From positions 124,001 to 188,000 of the forward strand of contig NZ_LBIO01000057.1 in the NCBI RefSeq assembly GCF_001280505.1: a DNA stretch of 64,000 bases, in the 5' to 3' direction. The translations under genes and the position numbers were made by a program. The notes below the pieces were generated by a model, which saw only the letters and a program-made list of their open reading frames with translations, did not search any database and was not told the origin of the DNA. The DNA comes from Mangrovimonas sp. TPBH4. Its GTDB lineage: Bacteria; Bacteroidota; Bacteroidia; Flavobacteriales; Flavobacteriaceae. Below are positions 16,385 to 25,267 of the stretch, piece after piece; position 1 is the first letter of the stretch, and every line of letters begins with the position of its first letter.

Positions 16385-18613
16385 ATGCTCCCAATACAAC
16401 GTTGTTTGCCCCTAATATTCCTTCTGTTTTTAACTATTTTTTCGTGTAAGGATGAAGGCTATGTCGACAAAAAGGACTTAGCAAGTGCCCCTCCCATGGC
16501 TACGTTTTTGGGAGACGAAGCCTGTATGTCCTGTCATCAGGAAGCTTATAACGATTGGAAAGGTTCTCATCATGATTTGGCCATGAAAGTAGCCGATTCT
16601 GTTTCGGTGCTTGGAGATTTCAATAATGTAGAATTTCCATACAAAGGAGGCAAGGCCACGTTCTATAAAAAAGATGCCAATTTTTATGTGAATATTCCCG
16701 GGCCGGATGATACCTATCAGGACTACCCGATAAAATACACCTTTGGATACACACCGTTACAGCAATATATTGTGGAGTTGGACAAAGGCAAAATGCAATG
16801 TCTTACGATTGCGTGGGATAGTGATAAACAGCAATGGTTCAACCTATATCCCGAGTTAGAGTTGCGGAGCGATGAATGGATCCATTGGACAGGAGGAGGG
16901 ATGCGTTGGAATACAGCTTGTGCTGATTGCCATTCCACCGATTTACATAAAAACTACGATCCAGTTTCGGAATCCTATAATACGACTTTTAAAATTATCA
17001 ATGTAAGTTGTGAAGCTTGCCACGGGCCAGCCAGTAACCATGTGAAATTCTACGAAGAAGGTGAAGATCCTATCTATAAAAGTAAATTGACCATGACGCC
17101 CGATACGGCACCTCAAACCTTGGTGAATCAATGTGCGCGTTGTCACTCAAGAAGGACTCAACTTACCAAGGATTTTACGCATGATGAGGCATTCTTGGAT
17201 CAATATTTACCGGCACTTTTAACACAGCCTTTATATGAGCCCGATGGACAGATTTATGACGAGGTGTATGTGTATGGATCCTTTGTGCAGAGTAAAATGT
17301 ATGAAAACGGAGTGTCCTGTCGCGATTGCCACAATGTTCATTCCCTAAAGTTAAAAGAGCAGGGTAATGCTCTTTGTTTGAATTGTCATGCACCTACTGT
17401 TTATGATACGGAAACCCATCATTTTCATATGGCAGGTACAGAGGCGGCCCAATGCGTGAACTGCCATATGACAGGGCGAACGTATATGGGGAATGATTTT
17501 AGAAGAGATCACAGTTTTAGAGTGCCGAGACCCGATCAGAGTTTGGCTTATGGCACACCAAATGCGTGTAACAGATGCCATGAGGATAAAACCCCAGAAT
17601 GGGCCTTAAATGCCCTCAAGACTTTAGGGAAAACCAAGGCTATTGATGCCAAAGACCATCCTTCCGATTTTTTATTGGCGGGTTATGCTGGTGATAAAGA
17701 TGCCTTTCACACTTTGGCGTCAAATCATCAGGCTTCAGAATTGCTTCGTGCGACCGCTTTGAGCAATTATGGAAACATGGCATTGACTTCAAAAGAATTG
17801 GAGCAATTGAAAGCCTTTTTGAAGGATTCGTCGGCTTTGGTGCGTAATGAGGCAGTAACAGTTTTGACTCAAATTGGGGATACAACTAGTGTTAAGGAAG
17901 TTTCTAAACTTTTAAAGGATTCGGTGCGAGTGGTACGTATTACTTCAGCTAAATATTTGGACATTTATGGTCATGGAACCTCTCAAATGGATGGTTTTGC
18001 CGAAGGCCATAGGGAGTTTGGGGAGTTTCAGGAAATGAACTCCGATTTTTCATTGGGGCAGGTACAGATGGCTGAGCATCATTATTTAAAAGGAAATATG
18101 GAAAAAGCTATTGCGGCCTATGAAAAAGCCATTTCGTTTGATAGTTATAACAATAATGCAAGAAACAATTTGGCATTGCTATACTATCAAAACGGCGATT
18201 TTGAAAATGCGGCAAAATATTATAAAGCCATTTTAGAGTTTGAACCCGCTAATAGCTATCCATACTATATGTTGGGCTTGTTGTATAATGAAATGGGGCA
18301 GGACGAGATGTCCTTGAAATATTTGGGTGAAGCCTGCCAAAAAGAGCCCTTTAATTTACGCGCATATTACAATTATGCCTTAAAACTTCAGGAAGCCAAG
18401 AATTTTAAATTGTCTTCGCAAGTTTTGAATAAAGCACTGCAATACGATCCTAACAATACCGATTTGCTGTACATTAAAATGATTGCGGCCATGAATACAG
18501 GCGATTTAAATACGGCACGAGCTATTTGTAAGGGATTAATGGAATTGTACCCAGAGGATCCTAGGTTTTATAAACTACTGAAGGAATTGGAGCAGCCTAT
18601 GGGGGCAATGTAA
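16385..18613 (+). CDS. Octaheme cytochrome c lipoprotein with HEAT-like and TPR repeats
   Basis: A 742-residue exported protein with a lipoprotein signal (residues 1-21, LTIFSC). Eight CxxCH heme motifs are visible: CMSCH at 47, CADCH near 179, CEACH near 208, CARCH near 249, CRDCH near 311, CLNCH near 332, CVNCH near 358 and CNRCH near 395. Residues about 430-540 look like HEAT-type helical repeats (SALVRNEAVTVLTQIGD), and 560-735 are TPRs (GNMEKAIAAYEKAISFD and several more). This is the cytochrome c554/NrfA-like multiheme type with a protein-binding tail; it probably passes electrons in the periplasm. No catalytic activity can be assigned. A convergent diheme DUF3365 protein follows. Confidence 0.85.
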   Translation: MLPIQRCLPLIFLLFLTIFSCKDEGYVDKKDLASAPPMATFLGDEACMSCHQEAYNDWKGSHHDLAMKVADSVSVLGDFNNVEFPYKGGKATFYKKDANFYVNIPGPDDTYQDYPIKYTFGYTPLQQYIVELDKGKMQCLTIAWDSDKQQWFNLYPELELRSDEWIHWTGGGMRWNTACADCHSTDLHKNYDPVSESYNTTFKIINVSCEACHGPASNHVKFYEEGEDPIYKSKLTMTPDTAPQTLVNQCARCHSRRTQLTKDFTHDEAFLDQYLPALLTQPLYEPDGQIYDEVYVYGSFVQSKMYENGVSCRDCHNVHSLKLKEQGNALCLNCHAPTVYDTETHHFHMAGTEAAQCVNCHMTGRTYMGNDFRRDHSFRVPRPDQSLAYGTPNACNRCHEDKTPEWALNALKTLGKTKAIDAKDHPSDFLLAGYAGDKDAFHTLASNHQASELLRATALSNYGNMALTSKELEQLKAFLKDSSALVRNEAVTVLTQIGDTTSVKEVSKLLKDSVRVVRITSAKYLDIYGHGTSQMDGFAEGHREFGEFQEMNSDFSLGQVQMAEHHYLKGNMEKAIAAYEKAISFDSYNNNARNNLALLYYQNGDFENAAKYYKAILEFEPANSYPYYMLGLLYNEMGQDEMSLKYLGEACQKEPFNLRAYYNYALKLQEAKNFKLSSQVLNKALQYDPNNTDLLYIKMIAAMNTGDLNTARAICKGLMELYPEDPRFYKLLKELEQPMGAM

Positions 18614-18633
18614 TCTCTGGTTAGTTTTATTAC

Positions 18634-19611
18634 TTACTCGGGCTTATCCATTTCAATGACCCAAATCCCACGCAGTTCATCTATACCATATCCTGTGGCT
18701 AAATCTTGTGGGTATTTTTCCTTAAGCGTCATTAAGGTTTCAGGCGTAATGTCTTTGTCTGGGGTGCCGTGGCACTGTAAACACATTTGATTGGTCATGA
18801 TAGGGTAGTAACCTATTAATTTTCCGTTGTCTTCAACCATTTTAGGGCTTGCTTCTCCTGTGGCTGCAATATCTTGTTTTGCCACTGCGATATAGTCTAG
18901 TTCCTTAGCATTTGCTAGATTGTTTGGGTTTCTGTTTTTGTCTGAAACACGTTTCACATTGGCGTGCAGTTCGGTAGACATACTATCTGTAAGAACAATG
19001 GCTCTTTCGTTGCAAAATTCCAAAGCTCCAGCAGTGCCTTTGGTTTGGATGGCGGTTAACAGGTTTTTGCCCAAAACCGCTTTAGTGGATAGGGCAATGC
19101 TCATTCCTTTCTTGAGGTAATCTTGGGTACCGGTTTCAGAATACTTCATCAAATCGGCTTCGCGTTGTTGGTGATGGGTTTCAAACCAATCCGGTTGATC
19201 CAATTTAGCTCTATAAATATAAGTGGCTACAGCTTCTAGTTGGGCTTGGGAATAGCCTAGTTTGGGCATTAGCCCAAAACGCTCTACAGCTCTGGGCATT
19301 TGTGAATTTTCTATTTTCGGGGTATTTAAAAAACTGGCTACGGACTGAACAAATTCAGCTTCCGTCATATCCGGTTTTAAATAGTGGTCCTTAACAGCAA
19401 TGAGTGGTGGGGCAATTCTTGTGGTTGGGTTGCCGGCAGGAGCATGACAGGTCACACAGTTTTGGGTCACAATGCTATGGGCTTCCTCAAAGGCTTCTTT
19501 GCTTATAGGGGCTTCTTGAGCAATGGTTTTGGTTTTGGCGGTTTCGGCGCAGCTTACAAGGGCTAAACTTAGTCCAAGAACTAGGGTTTTGGAGATGTTG
19601 GATATTTTCAT
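18634..19611 (-). CDS. Diheme protein: cytochrome c domain plus DUF3365 (Tll0287-like) domain
   Basis: A 325-residue lipoprotein (lipobox LALVSC near residue 21). Residues 45-140 form a small cytochrome c domain with CVTCH near 52 and a Met-containing SQMPRAVERFGLMPKLGY segment. Residues 170-325 match the DUF3365/Tll0287-like heme-binding domain, with CLQCH near 279 and the family pattern FCNERAIVLTDSM. It is probably a periplasmic electron carrier or redox/haem sensor; Tll0287 itself is a c-type cytochrome of unknown role. It is convergent with the octaheme cytochrome gene, 20 bases stop to stop, which suggests a shared process but not a shared transcript. Confidence 0.82.
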   Translation of the reverse strand: MKISNISKTLVLGLSLALVSCAETAKTKTIAQEAPISKEAFEEAHSIVTQNCVTCHAPAGNPTTRIAPPLIAVKDHYLKPDMTEAEFVQSVASFLNTPKIENSQMPRAVERFGLMPKLGYSQAQLEAVATYIYRAKLDQPDWFETHHQQREADLMKYSETGTQDYLKKGMSIALSTKAVLGKNLLTAIQTKGTAGALEFCNERAIVLTDSMSTELHANVKRVSDKNRNPNNLANAKELDYIAVAKQDIAATGEASPKMVEDNGKLIGYYPIMTNQMCLQCHGTPDKDITPETLMTLKEKYPQDLATGYGIDELRGIWVIEMDKPE

Positions 19612-19814
19612 TTGGTAAGTTTAAAATGGACCTTATTTGTTAAGGTTTTTAGGCCATATAAAAGTAAGGAATTTTTGCCCAGGTATTAGGGTTTTGATGA
19701 GAGATATTGTGGGTTTTAATGCTAAAAATCAATAATTTCTAGGATTCCTTTTATTCTTCTTGGCAAGGGTAATTACTTGAAAATAGAGTGGTTTGTTTTC
19801 TTCAAGAAAAATAA

Positions 19815-19836
19815 CCGCGCGAATGTTATCTCGCGG
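19815..19836 (-). terminator. Probable terminator after the 174-residue membrane protein gene
   Basis: On the minus strand CCGCGA pairs with TCGCGCGG (one bulged C) around an 8-base loop, followed by TTATTTTTC. It starts about 10 bases past the stop at 19846, in the 234-base gap before the DUF3365 gene. The rest of that gap shows nothing I can name. Confidence 0.55.
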
Positions 19837-19845
19837 GAAAGAATC

Positions 19846-20370
19846 TTATTGGATATCTTTCATTTTTTCTTTCATTTGATTTCCAAAATAAAAATACATA
19901 ACAATATAAAGTGGCATGCCTAAGAGGAAATACATTAGAACTCCCTCTGTGCCATAATCGTCATTAATTACCTTGTAAAACTTGTTTTGATTTAAGAATG
20001 ATTTAATTAAAAAAACAAAGTAAAGAATGGTTGCTATAGCATTTATTGACACAGAAACAGAAGTCAAATAGTTGGCGCTTATTGCAAAAATAGAAGTTGA
20101 TATATTGGTGATTAGAAGTACACAGAAGAGGATGAATGCTACCTTGGAATTTCTTTTAAATGAATTATATAGAGTTTCCGCGTAGTCATATGTTTTGTTA
20201 TCCATATTTCCCGTAAGCTCTAATGTTTCTTCTGAAAATCCTCTTTCTCCTAGTATTGAAATAGCTGTGGCTCGAACAGAAATGTCATAACCATATTGAC
20301 GATAATTTTTTACAACATCCATAAGTTTTTTGTCATCAAGATGTTTTAGGCGTTCAGAGTAATCTGTCAT
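19846..20370 (-). CDS. Uncharacterised membrane protein
   Basis: A 174-residue protein not recognised as any family. The first 75 residues are polar and helical (SERLKHLDDKKLMDVVKNYRQ), followed by three or four membrane segments (VAFILFCVLLITNISTSIFAI, VSINAIATILYFVFLI, GVLMYFLLGMPLYIVMYFYF). The N-terminal part, with ATAISILGERGFSEETL, hints at a small helical-repeat module, but this is only an impression. The gene is more AT-rich than its neighbours. It follows a possible 32-codon ORF and an outer membrane beta-barrel gene on the same strand. Confidence 0.65.
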   Translation of the reverse strand: MTDYSERLKHLDDKKLMDVVKNYRQYGYDISVRATAISILGERGFSEETLELTGNMDNKTYDYAETLYNSFKRNSKVAFILFCVLLITNISTSIFAISANYLTSVSVSINAIATILYFVFLIKSFLNQNKFYKVINDDYGTEGVLMYFLLGMPLYIVMYFYFGNQMKEKMKDIQ

Positions 20371-20384
20371 TATATGGGGTTTGG

Positions 20385-20483
20385 TTAGTTTTGTAAATTT
20401 TCTTCAACTGTATGGGAGCCATTGGGTTTGGTATTTTTGGCGATGCTATATCCAGTATACCCACCAAGGGCAGCACCCAGCAT
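20385..20483 (-). CDS. Possible 32-residue membrane peptide
   Basis: A short open frame between the beta-barrel gene and the 174-residue membrane protein gene. From the ATG at 20483 it encodes one hydrophobic, glycine-rich segment (MLGAALGGYTGYSIAK) and a polar tail ending ENLQN. In the same frame the hydrophobic run continues upstream (FYIIYLFC) to a TAG about 13 codons before the ATG but without a standard start codon. The glycine-zipper pattern looks like a real membrane helix. Either a small protein or a decayed gene end; not recognised. Confidence 0.35.
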   Translation of the reverse strand: MLGAALGGYTGYSIAKNTKPNGSHTVEENLQN

Positions 20484-20511
20484 ACAGAAAAGGTAAATTA
20501 TATAAAAGTTT

Positions 20512-21180
20512 CTAAAAAAGATATTCTAATCCTAAATTTAAGACAGAGGATTTTAGGTAATTGTTGCGTTCTATAAGACCAAAGAAATATCTTGAATTGA
20601 GTCCAATTTTTTCTGAAAATTTAAGCCCTAATCCAAAAGTGAGTCCGAAATCAAATTTGTCATAATCAATATCATTAATTTCATTGGTAGTATCTCCAAA
20701 TTGCTCAGCGGGGTTTACTATTAACTTTTCTGTTCTGTCTAAAATATATCCAAATTGAGGACCACCTTCCATGTAAAACTTTTCAGAAAAAAAATACTGA
20801 GATACTATGGGTATAACAATGGTAGATTCGGTAATTCTAGATTCAAAATCTCCTACAATATCGGGACCATATTCGCTTGTAAGATGAATATTTTCACTTA
20901 CATATCTAGCGCCTTGTGATGCAAAATTAAGTTCTGGTTGCAATTTGAAATTATTGTTTATTTCAAAATTTAGTATGCCCCCTAAATAGAACCCAAATTT
21001 ACTTGAGTAGTGTATTTCTTTAAAGCCGGCCATGGGGTATCGAGGTGAATAACTTGAGTAATTAGCACCTGTTTTTATTCCATAGGTTAAATTCGAGTTT
21101 TGGGCTGATAATGTAATGTTAAATAAAGAAGATAATGCAATTAATAGTAAAAGAGGTTTTCTCATTGTCTTGTATTTCAA
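20512..21180 (-). CDS. Outer membrane beta-barrel protein (PorT-like)
   Basis: A 222-residue exported protein with a signal peptide (residues 1-26, ending TLSAQ). The mature part alternates polar and aromatic residues in strands such as YGIKTGANYSSYSP, FGFYLGGILNFEI, FKLQPELNFASQG, FYMEGGPQFGYIL and LNLGLEYLF, ending in an aromatic residue as beta-barrels do. This is the porin-family PorT-like layout common in Bacteroidota; the substrate or role is unknown. First gene of a minus-strand group with a possible small ORF and a membrane protein. Confidence 0.8.
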   Translation of the reverse strand: MKYKTMRKPLLLLIALSSLFNITLSAQNSNLTYGIKTGANYSSYSPRYPMAGFKEIHYSSKFGFYLGGILNFEINNNFKLQPELNFASQGARYVSENIHLTSEYGPDIVGDFESRITESTIVIPIVSQYFFSEKFYMEGGPQFGYILDRTEKLIVNPAEQFGDTTNEINDIDYDKFDFGLTFGLGLKFSEKIGLNSRYFFGLIERNNYLKSSVLNLGLEYLF

Positions 21181-21524
21181 GGTTGGTATTGGTTGGTGTA
21201 AGGTGTCTTGTTTTGAAGGACCTTAATTTTTTATAACATGCACCCAAGATACTAATTTGAAAGTATTTTCTGATTACAAAAGTCGTTGTAAGGTGTATTA
21301 CATTTTATGAGCTTAGAATTAGAGGGCGGAACTCTAACGAATGTAAATCTTAGTTTTGCATTCAATAGCTTGTTATCGAGCGGTTTACTTTTTAATGCGT
21401 ATATTTGTAAGACCTTGTTCCTGAATAGTTTTCTGCGCCCACTGTTCGCTTTTTTCAAGTTTTTCCATGGTGCTTTCAGGGCTACAATTCTGATATTCTA
21501 ACATTAGCGAAATCCACGTTTGAT
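21181..21524. other. 344-base intergenic region between divergent genes
   Basis: Divergent region between the beta-barrel gene and the BCCT transporter. A TAnnTTTG box at 21400-21407 fits transcription to the right with a leader of about 110 bases. Open frames of 60-70 codons on both strands overlap each other here and show no family resemblance, so I do not call them genes. Confidence 0.5.
21400..21407 (+). promoter_or_regulatory. Candidate -7 promoter element for the BCCT transporter gene
   Basis: TATATTTG matches TAnnTTTG exactly, 117 bases upstream of the ATG at 21525. A TTG lies at 21370-21372 but the 27-base spacer is longer than usual, so the -33 is doubtful. Confidence 0.45.
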
Positions 21525-23156
21525 ATGGAGCACAAAAAAAAGAAGAAACCTCTCCTTAATTTGTATTATCCAGTTACCATTCCTGCAACCCTGATTATTT
21601 TGGGCTTTGTATTGGTGACCTTAATTGTTGGGGAGCCCATAGAACGTCTTTTTGAAAAGTGGCGTGATGTACTTTATGATCAAGTGGGCTGGTTGTTCAT
21701 CATCACGGTGAGCACTATGTTGGTTATGAGTATTATTATTGCTTTTGGACCCTTCGGAAGAATCCGTTTGGGGGGCCCTAAGGCAGTCCCTGATTATTCC
21801 GATTTTTCTTGGTATTCCATGTTGTTTTCAGCAGGTATGGGCATCGGTTTGATTTTTTATGGAGTGGCCGAGCCCATTCAGCATTTGGTCAATCCTCCCA
21901 TTCCGGTGGCAACAGAGGCCAAGGCTGCTGAGCAGGCCTTTAAATTTACCTTCCTGCACTATGGTTTCCATCCTTGGGCGGTTTATGCAATGGTGTCTTT
22001 AGGTTTTGCCTTTTTTACTTTCAACCGAAAATTACCGTTAAGTGTCCGTTCCTTGTTTTTTCCAGTTTTAAAACATCGCATCAATGGTTTGTTTGGACAT
22101 GTTGTAGATGTACTGGCTGTAATTGCTTGTTTGTTTGGCCTGGCCACAACCTTGGGGTTTGGGGCTGCTCAGATAGGTTCGGGGCTCAACTATTTATGGG
22201 GGATTCCCAATACCACATATACGCATGTGATATTCATTATTGTGGCTACGGTTATAGCGTCGTTTTCCATTGCTTCTGGTTTGGACAAAGGGGTAAAAGC
22301 TTTAAGTGTATTCAATATTAGGCTTACCCTTGTTTTTATGGTGGTGATGCTCTTCATTGGGCCTTCGGTATTTATCATCGACTCCTTGATTGAAAATATT
22401 GGGAATTATTTACAGAATGCGATCCAATTAGGGACCTATACCGAGGTGTATAGTAATACCAAATGGCAAAATAATTGGACCATTTTCTATTGGGCCTGGT
22501 GGATTGCCTGGAGTCCTTTTGTGGGGATTTTTATTGCGCGTGTGTCCAAAGGGCGAACCATTAGAGAGTTTCTAACAGGGGTAATTTTAATTCCTAGTGC
22601 TTTTTCATTTCTTTGGTTTACTGTTTTTGGATCTTCAGCAGTGTATTTGGAACTTAACGGGTTGGCTCCTATAGGGGCTGAGGTCGATGCCAATATTTCC
22701 ACTGCCTTGTTTGCTATGTTGGGGGCCTTTCCCATGTCTAAAATCATGAGCTTTGTTGGGGTATTACTTTTGGTAAGCTTTTTTGTCACTTCCTCAGATA
22801 GTGGTTCTTTAGTTGTAGACTTTATTACTTCCGGAGGGAAAATGGATTCCCCGGTTTTACAACGCTTGTTTTGGGCGGCCCTTTTGGGACTGTTGTCGGC
22901 AACCCTATTAATTGGCGGGGGCTTGGTAACATTACAAACTGCTGTCATGCTGGCCGCATTGCCGTTTTCATTGATCCTTTTGGCCATGTGTTATAATTTG
23001 GTCATTGCCCTAAATAGGGAGCGACTTAAAAATTTGAGGTTAAGTGTAAAACGCCGTCAAAAAATGCGAGCTACTTTAATTGAGAAGCAGTTGGAGGACT
23101 TGGATATTTTAGACGTTGACGAGGACGAAGATGACGAGGAATTAACCTCGAACTAA
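21525..23156 (+). CDS. BCCT family osmoprotectant transporter (betaine/choline/carnitine type)
   Basis: A 543-residue inner-membrane symporter with 12 expected membrane helices. BCCT signatures are clear: FSWYSMLFSAGMGIGLIFYG near 92, GVAEPIQHL, the tryptophan-rich substrate/helix-8 region FYWAWWIAWSPFVGIFIAR near 320, and SSDSGSLVVDF near 425. The GMGIGL version rather than a Na-binding-poor variant suggests a Na+ or H+ coupled carrier; the substrate (glycine betaine, choline or carnitine) cannot be fixed. The C-terminus is charged, ending in an acidic run of Asp and Glu that may be an osmosensing or regulatory tail. It is a single gene, convergent with the M48 protease gene 8 bases away. 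It suits a marine life. Confidence 0.93.
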   Translation: MEHKKKKKPLLNLYYPVTIPATLIILGFVLVTLIVGEPIERLFEKWRDVLYDQVGWLFIITVSTMLVMSIIIAFGPFGRIRLGGPKAVPDYSDFSWYSMLFSAGMGIGLIFYGVAEPIQHLVNPPIPVATEAKAAEQAFKFTFLHYGFHPWAVYAMVSLGFAFFTFNRKLPLSVRSLFFPVLKHRINGLFGHVVDVLAVIACLFGLATTLGFGAAQIGSGLNYLWGIPNTTYTHVIFIIVATVIASFSIASGLDKGVKALSVFNIRLTLVFMVVMLFIGPSVFIIDSLIENIGNYLQNAIQLGTYTEVYSNTKWQNNWTIFYWAWWIAWSPFVGIFIARVSKGRTIREFLTGVILIPSAFSFLWFTVFGSSAVYLELNGLAPIGAEVDANISTALFAMLGAFPMSKIMSFVGVLLLVSFFVTSSDSGSLVVDFITSGGKMDSPVLQRLFWAALLGLLSATLLIGGGLVTLQTAVMLAALPFSLILLAMCYNLVIALNRERLKNLRLSVKRRQKMRATLIEKQLEDLDILDVDEDEDDEELTSN

Positions 23157-23164
23157 AAACACGC

Positions 23165-24400
23165 TTAGTTTTGATGTAAATTGGATACCCGTTGCAATAA
23201 GGTAGGATGCGAATAGTGTACCCAAACATAGGCGGGGTGTGGTGTAAGGTTGCTCAAACTGTTTTTGGAAAGCTTTTTTAGTCCGCTTACCAATGGCGCT
23301 GCTTTATAGGTGTTTTTGGCATAGTCGTCTGCTTGATATTCAAAAGCACGTGAAAAATGGTTCATCACCAAACTTGTCAATTCCGAAATTGGTGCATACA
23401 ACAATCCAAAAGCCACCAAGCCCACATGGAAACTCGGAATACTCACGCCCAAGGCATGCGATAATAGGGGATTGGAAATAAAAATGGATAGAATAAATAA
23501 GGTTGCTCCAGTTAGTAATAGCGAGGCTATTAAATTAAAAATGATATGGTGTTTTTTGTAGTGTCCTACCTCATGTGCCAATACAGCTACAATTTCATCT
23601 TCTTCCAAATCCTTGATAAGCGTATCGTATAAAGTCACACGTTTTTGACTTCCAAATCCAGAAAAATAAGCATTGGCTTTGGTGGAGCGTTTGGAACCAT
23701 CAATCACAAAAATATTGTCCAGTTGAAATCCAACCGATTGTGCATATTCCGAAATTTTTTCACGCAAGGGACCATCTTCCAAAGGACTTTGTTTGTTGAA
23801 CAGAGGCACAATAATTTTGGAATAAAACATATTCATTACCACAGAAAAAAGTGCAATGACGCCCCATGCATATAACCAAAAGTGTTCTTGGGTAAGTTGA
23901 TAGATCCAAATAATCAAGGCCAGCAAACCTCCTCCCACAATAGCGCCCATGAGGAGACCTTTAAGCTTATCCAAAATAAAAGTGCCCTTACTGGTTTTAT
24001 TGAATCCAAAACGCTCTTCAATTACAAAAGTTCGGTAGTAAGAAAACGGTAGACTCACCAACTGACTTGCTAACATGATAATTCCAAAGAATATCAAGGC
24101 AATGACAATAGGATGGTTGCTGAAATTTCGAGCCCATTGGTCTACATACTCAAAACCGCCAAAGATTAAAAAGGCAAGTGTTGTTAGTATTGAAAAACTG
24201 GAACTCCATAAACCAAAGCGATAATTGGTGGCTTTATAAGCCTGTGATTTTTTATAGTCTTCTTCATCATATACATCATGCAATTCTTGTGGAATAGGAT
24301 CTTTAAAATGTTTGGCGTTTAGGGCGTCCAACACTTTGTCGACGATAAAATCCAGAATAATAATGGCAATGATGATATAGAATAGGGTTTGGGAGTTCAT
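23165..24400 (-). CDS. M48 family membrane metallopeptidase (Ste24/CAAX protease 1 type)
   Basis: A 411-residue zinc protease with about seven membrane segments. The zinc motif HEVGH is in VAVLAHEVGHYKKHH near residue 277, and the third ligand Glu is probably in FSRAFEYQADDYAKN near residue 355. Length and the N-terminal helix layout match the eukaryotic-like Ste24 group rather than short HtpX. Bacterial members are thought to act in membrane protein quality control; the substrate is unknown. It is followed on the same strand, upstream side, by the TrmH-type methyltransferase with a 31-base gap, so the two may be co-transcribed. Confidence 0.92.
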   Translation of the reverse strand: MNSQTLFYIIIAIIILDFIVDKVLDALNAKHFKDPIPQELHDVYDEEDYKKSQAYKATNYRFGLWSSSFSILTTLAFLIFGGFEYVDQWARNFSNHPIVIALIFFGIIMLASQLVSLPFSYYRTFVIEERFGFNKTSKGTFILDKLKGLLMGAIVGGGLLALIIWIYQLTQEHFWLYAWGVIALFSVVMNMFYSKIIVPLFNKQSPLEDGPLREKISEYAQSVGFQLDNIFVIDGSKRSTKANAYFSGFGSQKRVTLYDTLIKDLEEDEIVAVLAHEVGHYKKHHIIFNLIASLLLTGATLFILSIFISNPLLSHALGVSIPSFHVGLVAFGLLYAPISELTSLVMNHFSRAFEYQADDYAKNTYKAAPLVSGLKKLSKNSLSNLTPHPAYVWVHYSHPTLLQRVSNLHQN

Positions 24401-24431
24401 AAGAGTTTAGAGGAAATAAATGGATTTTTGA

Positions 24432-25229
24432 TTATAAAAACTGACGCTGTCTTTTGGCTTCAAATATCAAGATACCAGCAGCCACCGAAACATTCATGGA
24501 ATCAATAGCGCCTTGCATAGGAATGATAATGTTTTGTCTTGAATTGGTTCGCCATTCGTCGCTAAGACCGGTATCTTCGGTGCCTACCACCAAAGCTGTG
24601 GGGCCCGTGTAGTCTTGGGTGTGATATCCCACCGAAGCCTGTAGCGCAGCGCAATACATGGCAATGTTGTGGTCTTGTAAAAAGGTAATGATATCGGAAG
24701 TGCTGCCCACGGCAATCGTATTGGTAAAGACACATCCCACGCTGGAGCGGATGATATTTGGGTTGTATAAATCGGTTTTGGGGTTAGCGATAATCACGGC
24801 GTCCACATTGGCAGCATCGGCCGTACGGAGTAAAGCGCCTATGTTTCCTGGTTTTTCAGGGGCTTCGGCAACCATGATTAATGGGTTTTTCGACTTAAAT
24901 GTAAGTTGCTCCAAATTGTGAGCTTTGGATTTAGCAACAGCCAAAATACCTTCTGTGGTAGAGCGGTGTGCCAACTTTTGATATACTTCCTTTGAGATTT
25001 GTATGGTTGGGATAGATGGGGCTGATAAGGTTTTAAGTTGGGCTTCCGGAAATAACTCAGGATAAAATAAAATAGTATCAACGTTATAGTTGCCCTTGAT
25101 TGCCAGGCTAATTTCTCTTTCTCCTTCAATGAGAAAAAGTCCTGTTTTTTTACGTTCACGGGATTTCTCCTTTAGTTGAAACAACTCTTTAATGTAGGAA
25201 TTTTGAGTACTGATTATTTCTTTTCTCAC
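24432..25229 (-). CDS. TrmH/SpoU family RNA 2'-O-methyltransferase
   Basis: A 265-residue SAM-dependent SPOUT enzyme that methylates a ribose 2'-OH in tRNA or rRNA. The N-terminal substrate-binding domain (KELFQLKEKSRERKKTGLFLIEGERE) precedes the knotted catalytic domain with motif 1 NIGALLRTADAANVD near residue 128, motif 2 LVVGTEDTGLSDEW near 213 and motif 3 IPMQGAIDSMNVSVAAGILIFE near 236, all intact. The exact target nucleotide is unknown. Upstream of a M48 protease gene; divergent from the T9SS-sorted protein with only 38 bases between starts. Confidence 0.92.
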   Translation of the reverse strand: MRKEIISTQNSYIKELFQLKEKSRERKKTGLFLIEGEREISLAIKGNYNVDTILFYPELFPEAQLKTLSAPSIPTIQISKEVYQKLAHRSTTEGILAVAKSKAHNLEQLTFKSKNPLIMVAEAPEKPGNIGALLRTADAANVDAVIIANPKTDLYNPNIIRSSVGCVFTNTIAVGSTSDIITFLQDHNIAMYCAALQASVGYHTQDYTGPTALVVGTEDTGLSDEWRTNSRQNIIIPMQGAIDSMNVSVAAGILIFEAKRQRQFL

Positions 25230-25252
25230 TTATTAACAGTATATTGGTAGTG

Positions 25253-25260
25253 CAAATTTA
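25253..25260 (-). promoter_or_regulatory. Candidate -7 promoter element for the TrmH-type gene
   Basis: The minus strand reads TAAATTTG (exact TAnnTTTG), 23 bases upstream of the ATG at 25229. It sits in the 38-base divergent gap; no -33 TTG is at a normal distance. Confidence 0.45.
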
Positions 25261-25267
25261 CATTTTT

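Noticed and set aside
22487-22987. 166-codon frame on the minus strand inside the BCCT gene
   Set aside because: The opposite strand encodes conserved BCCT motifs across the same stretch; this frame shows no domain.
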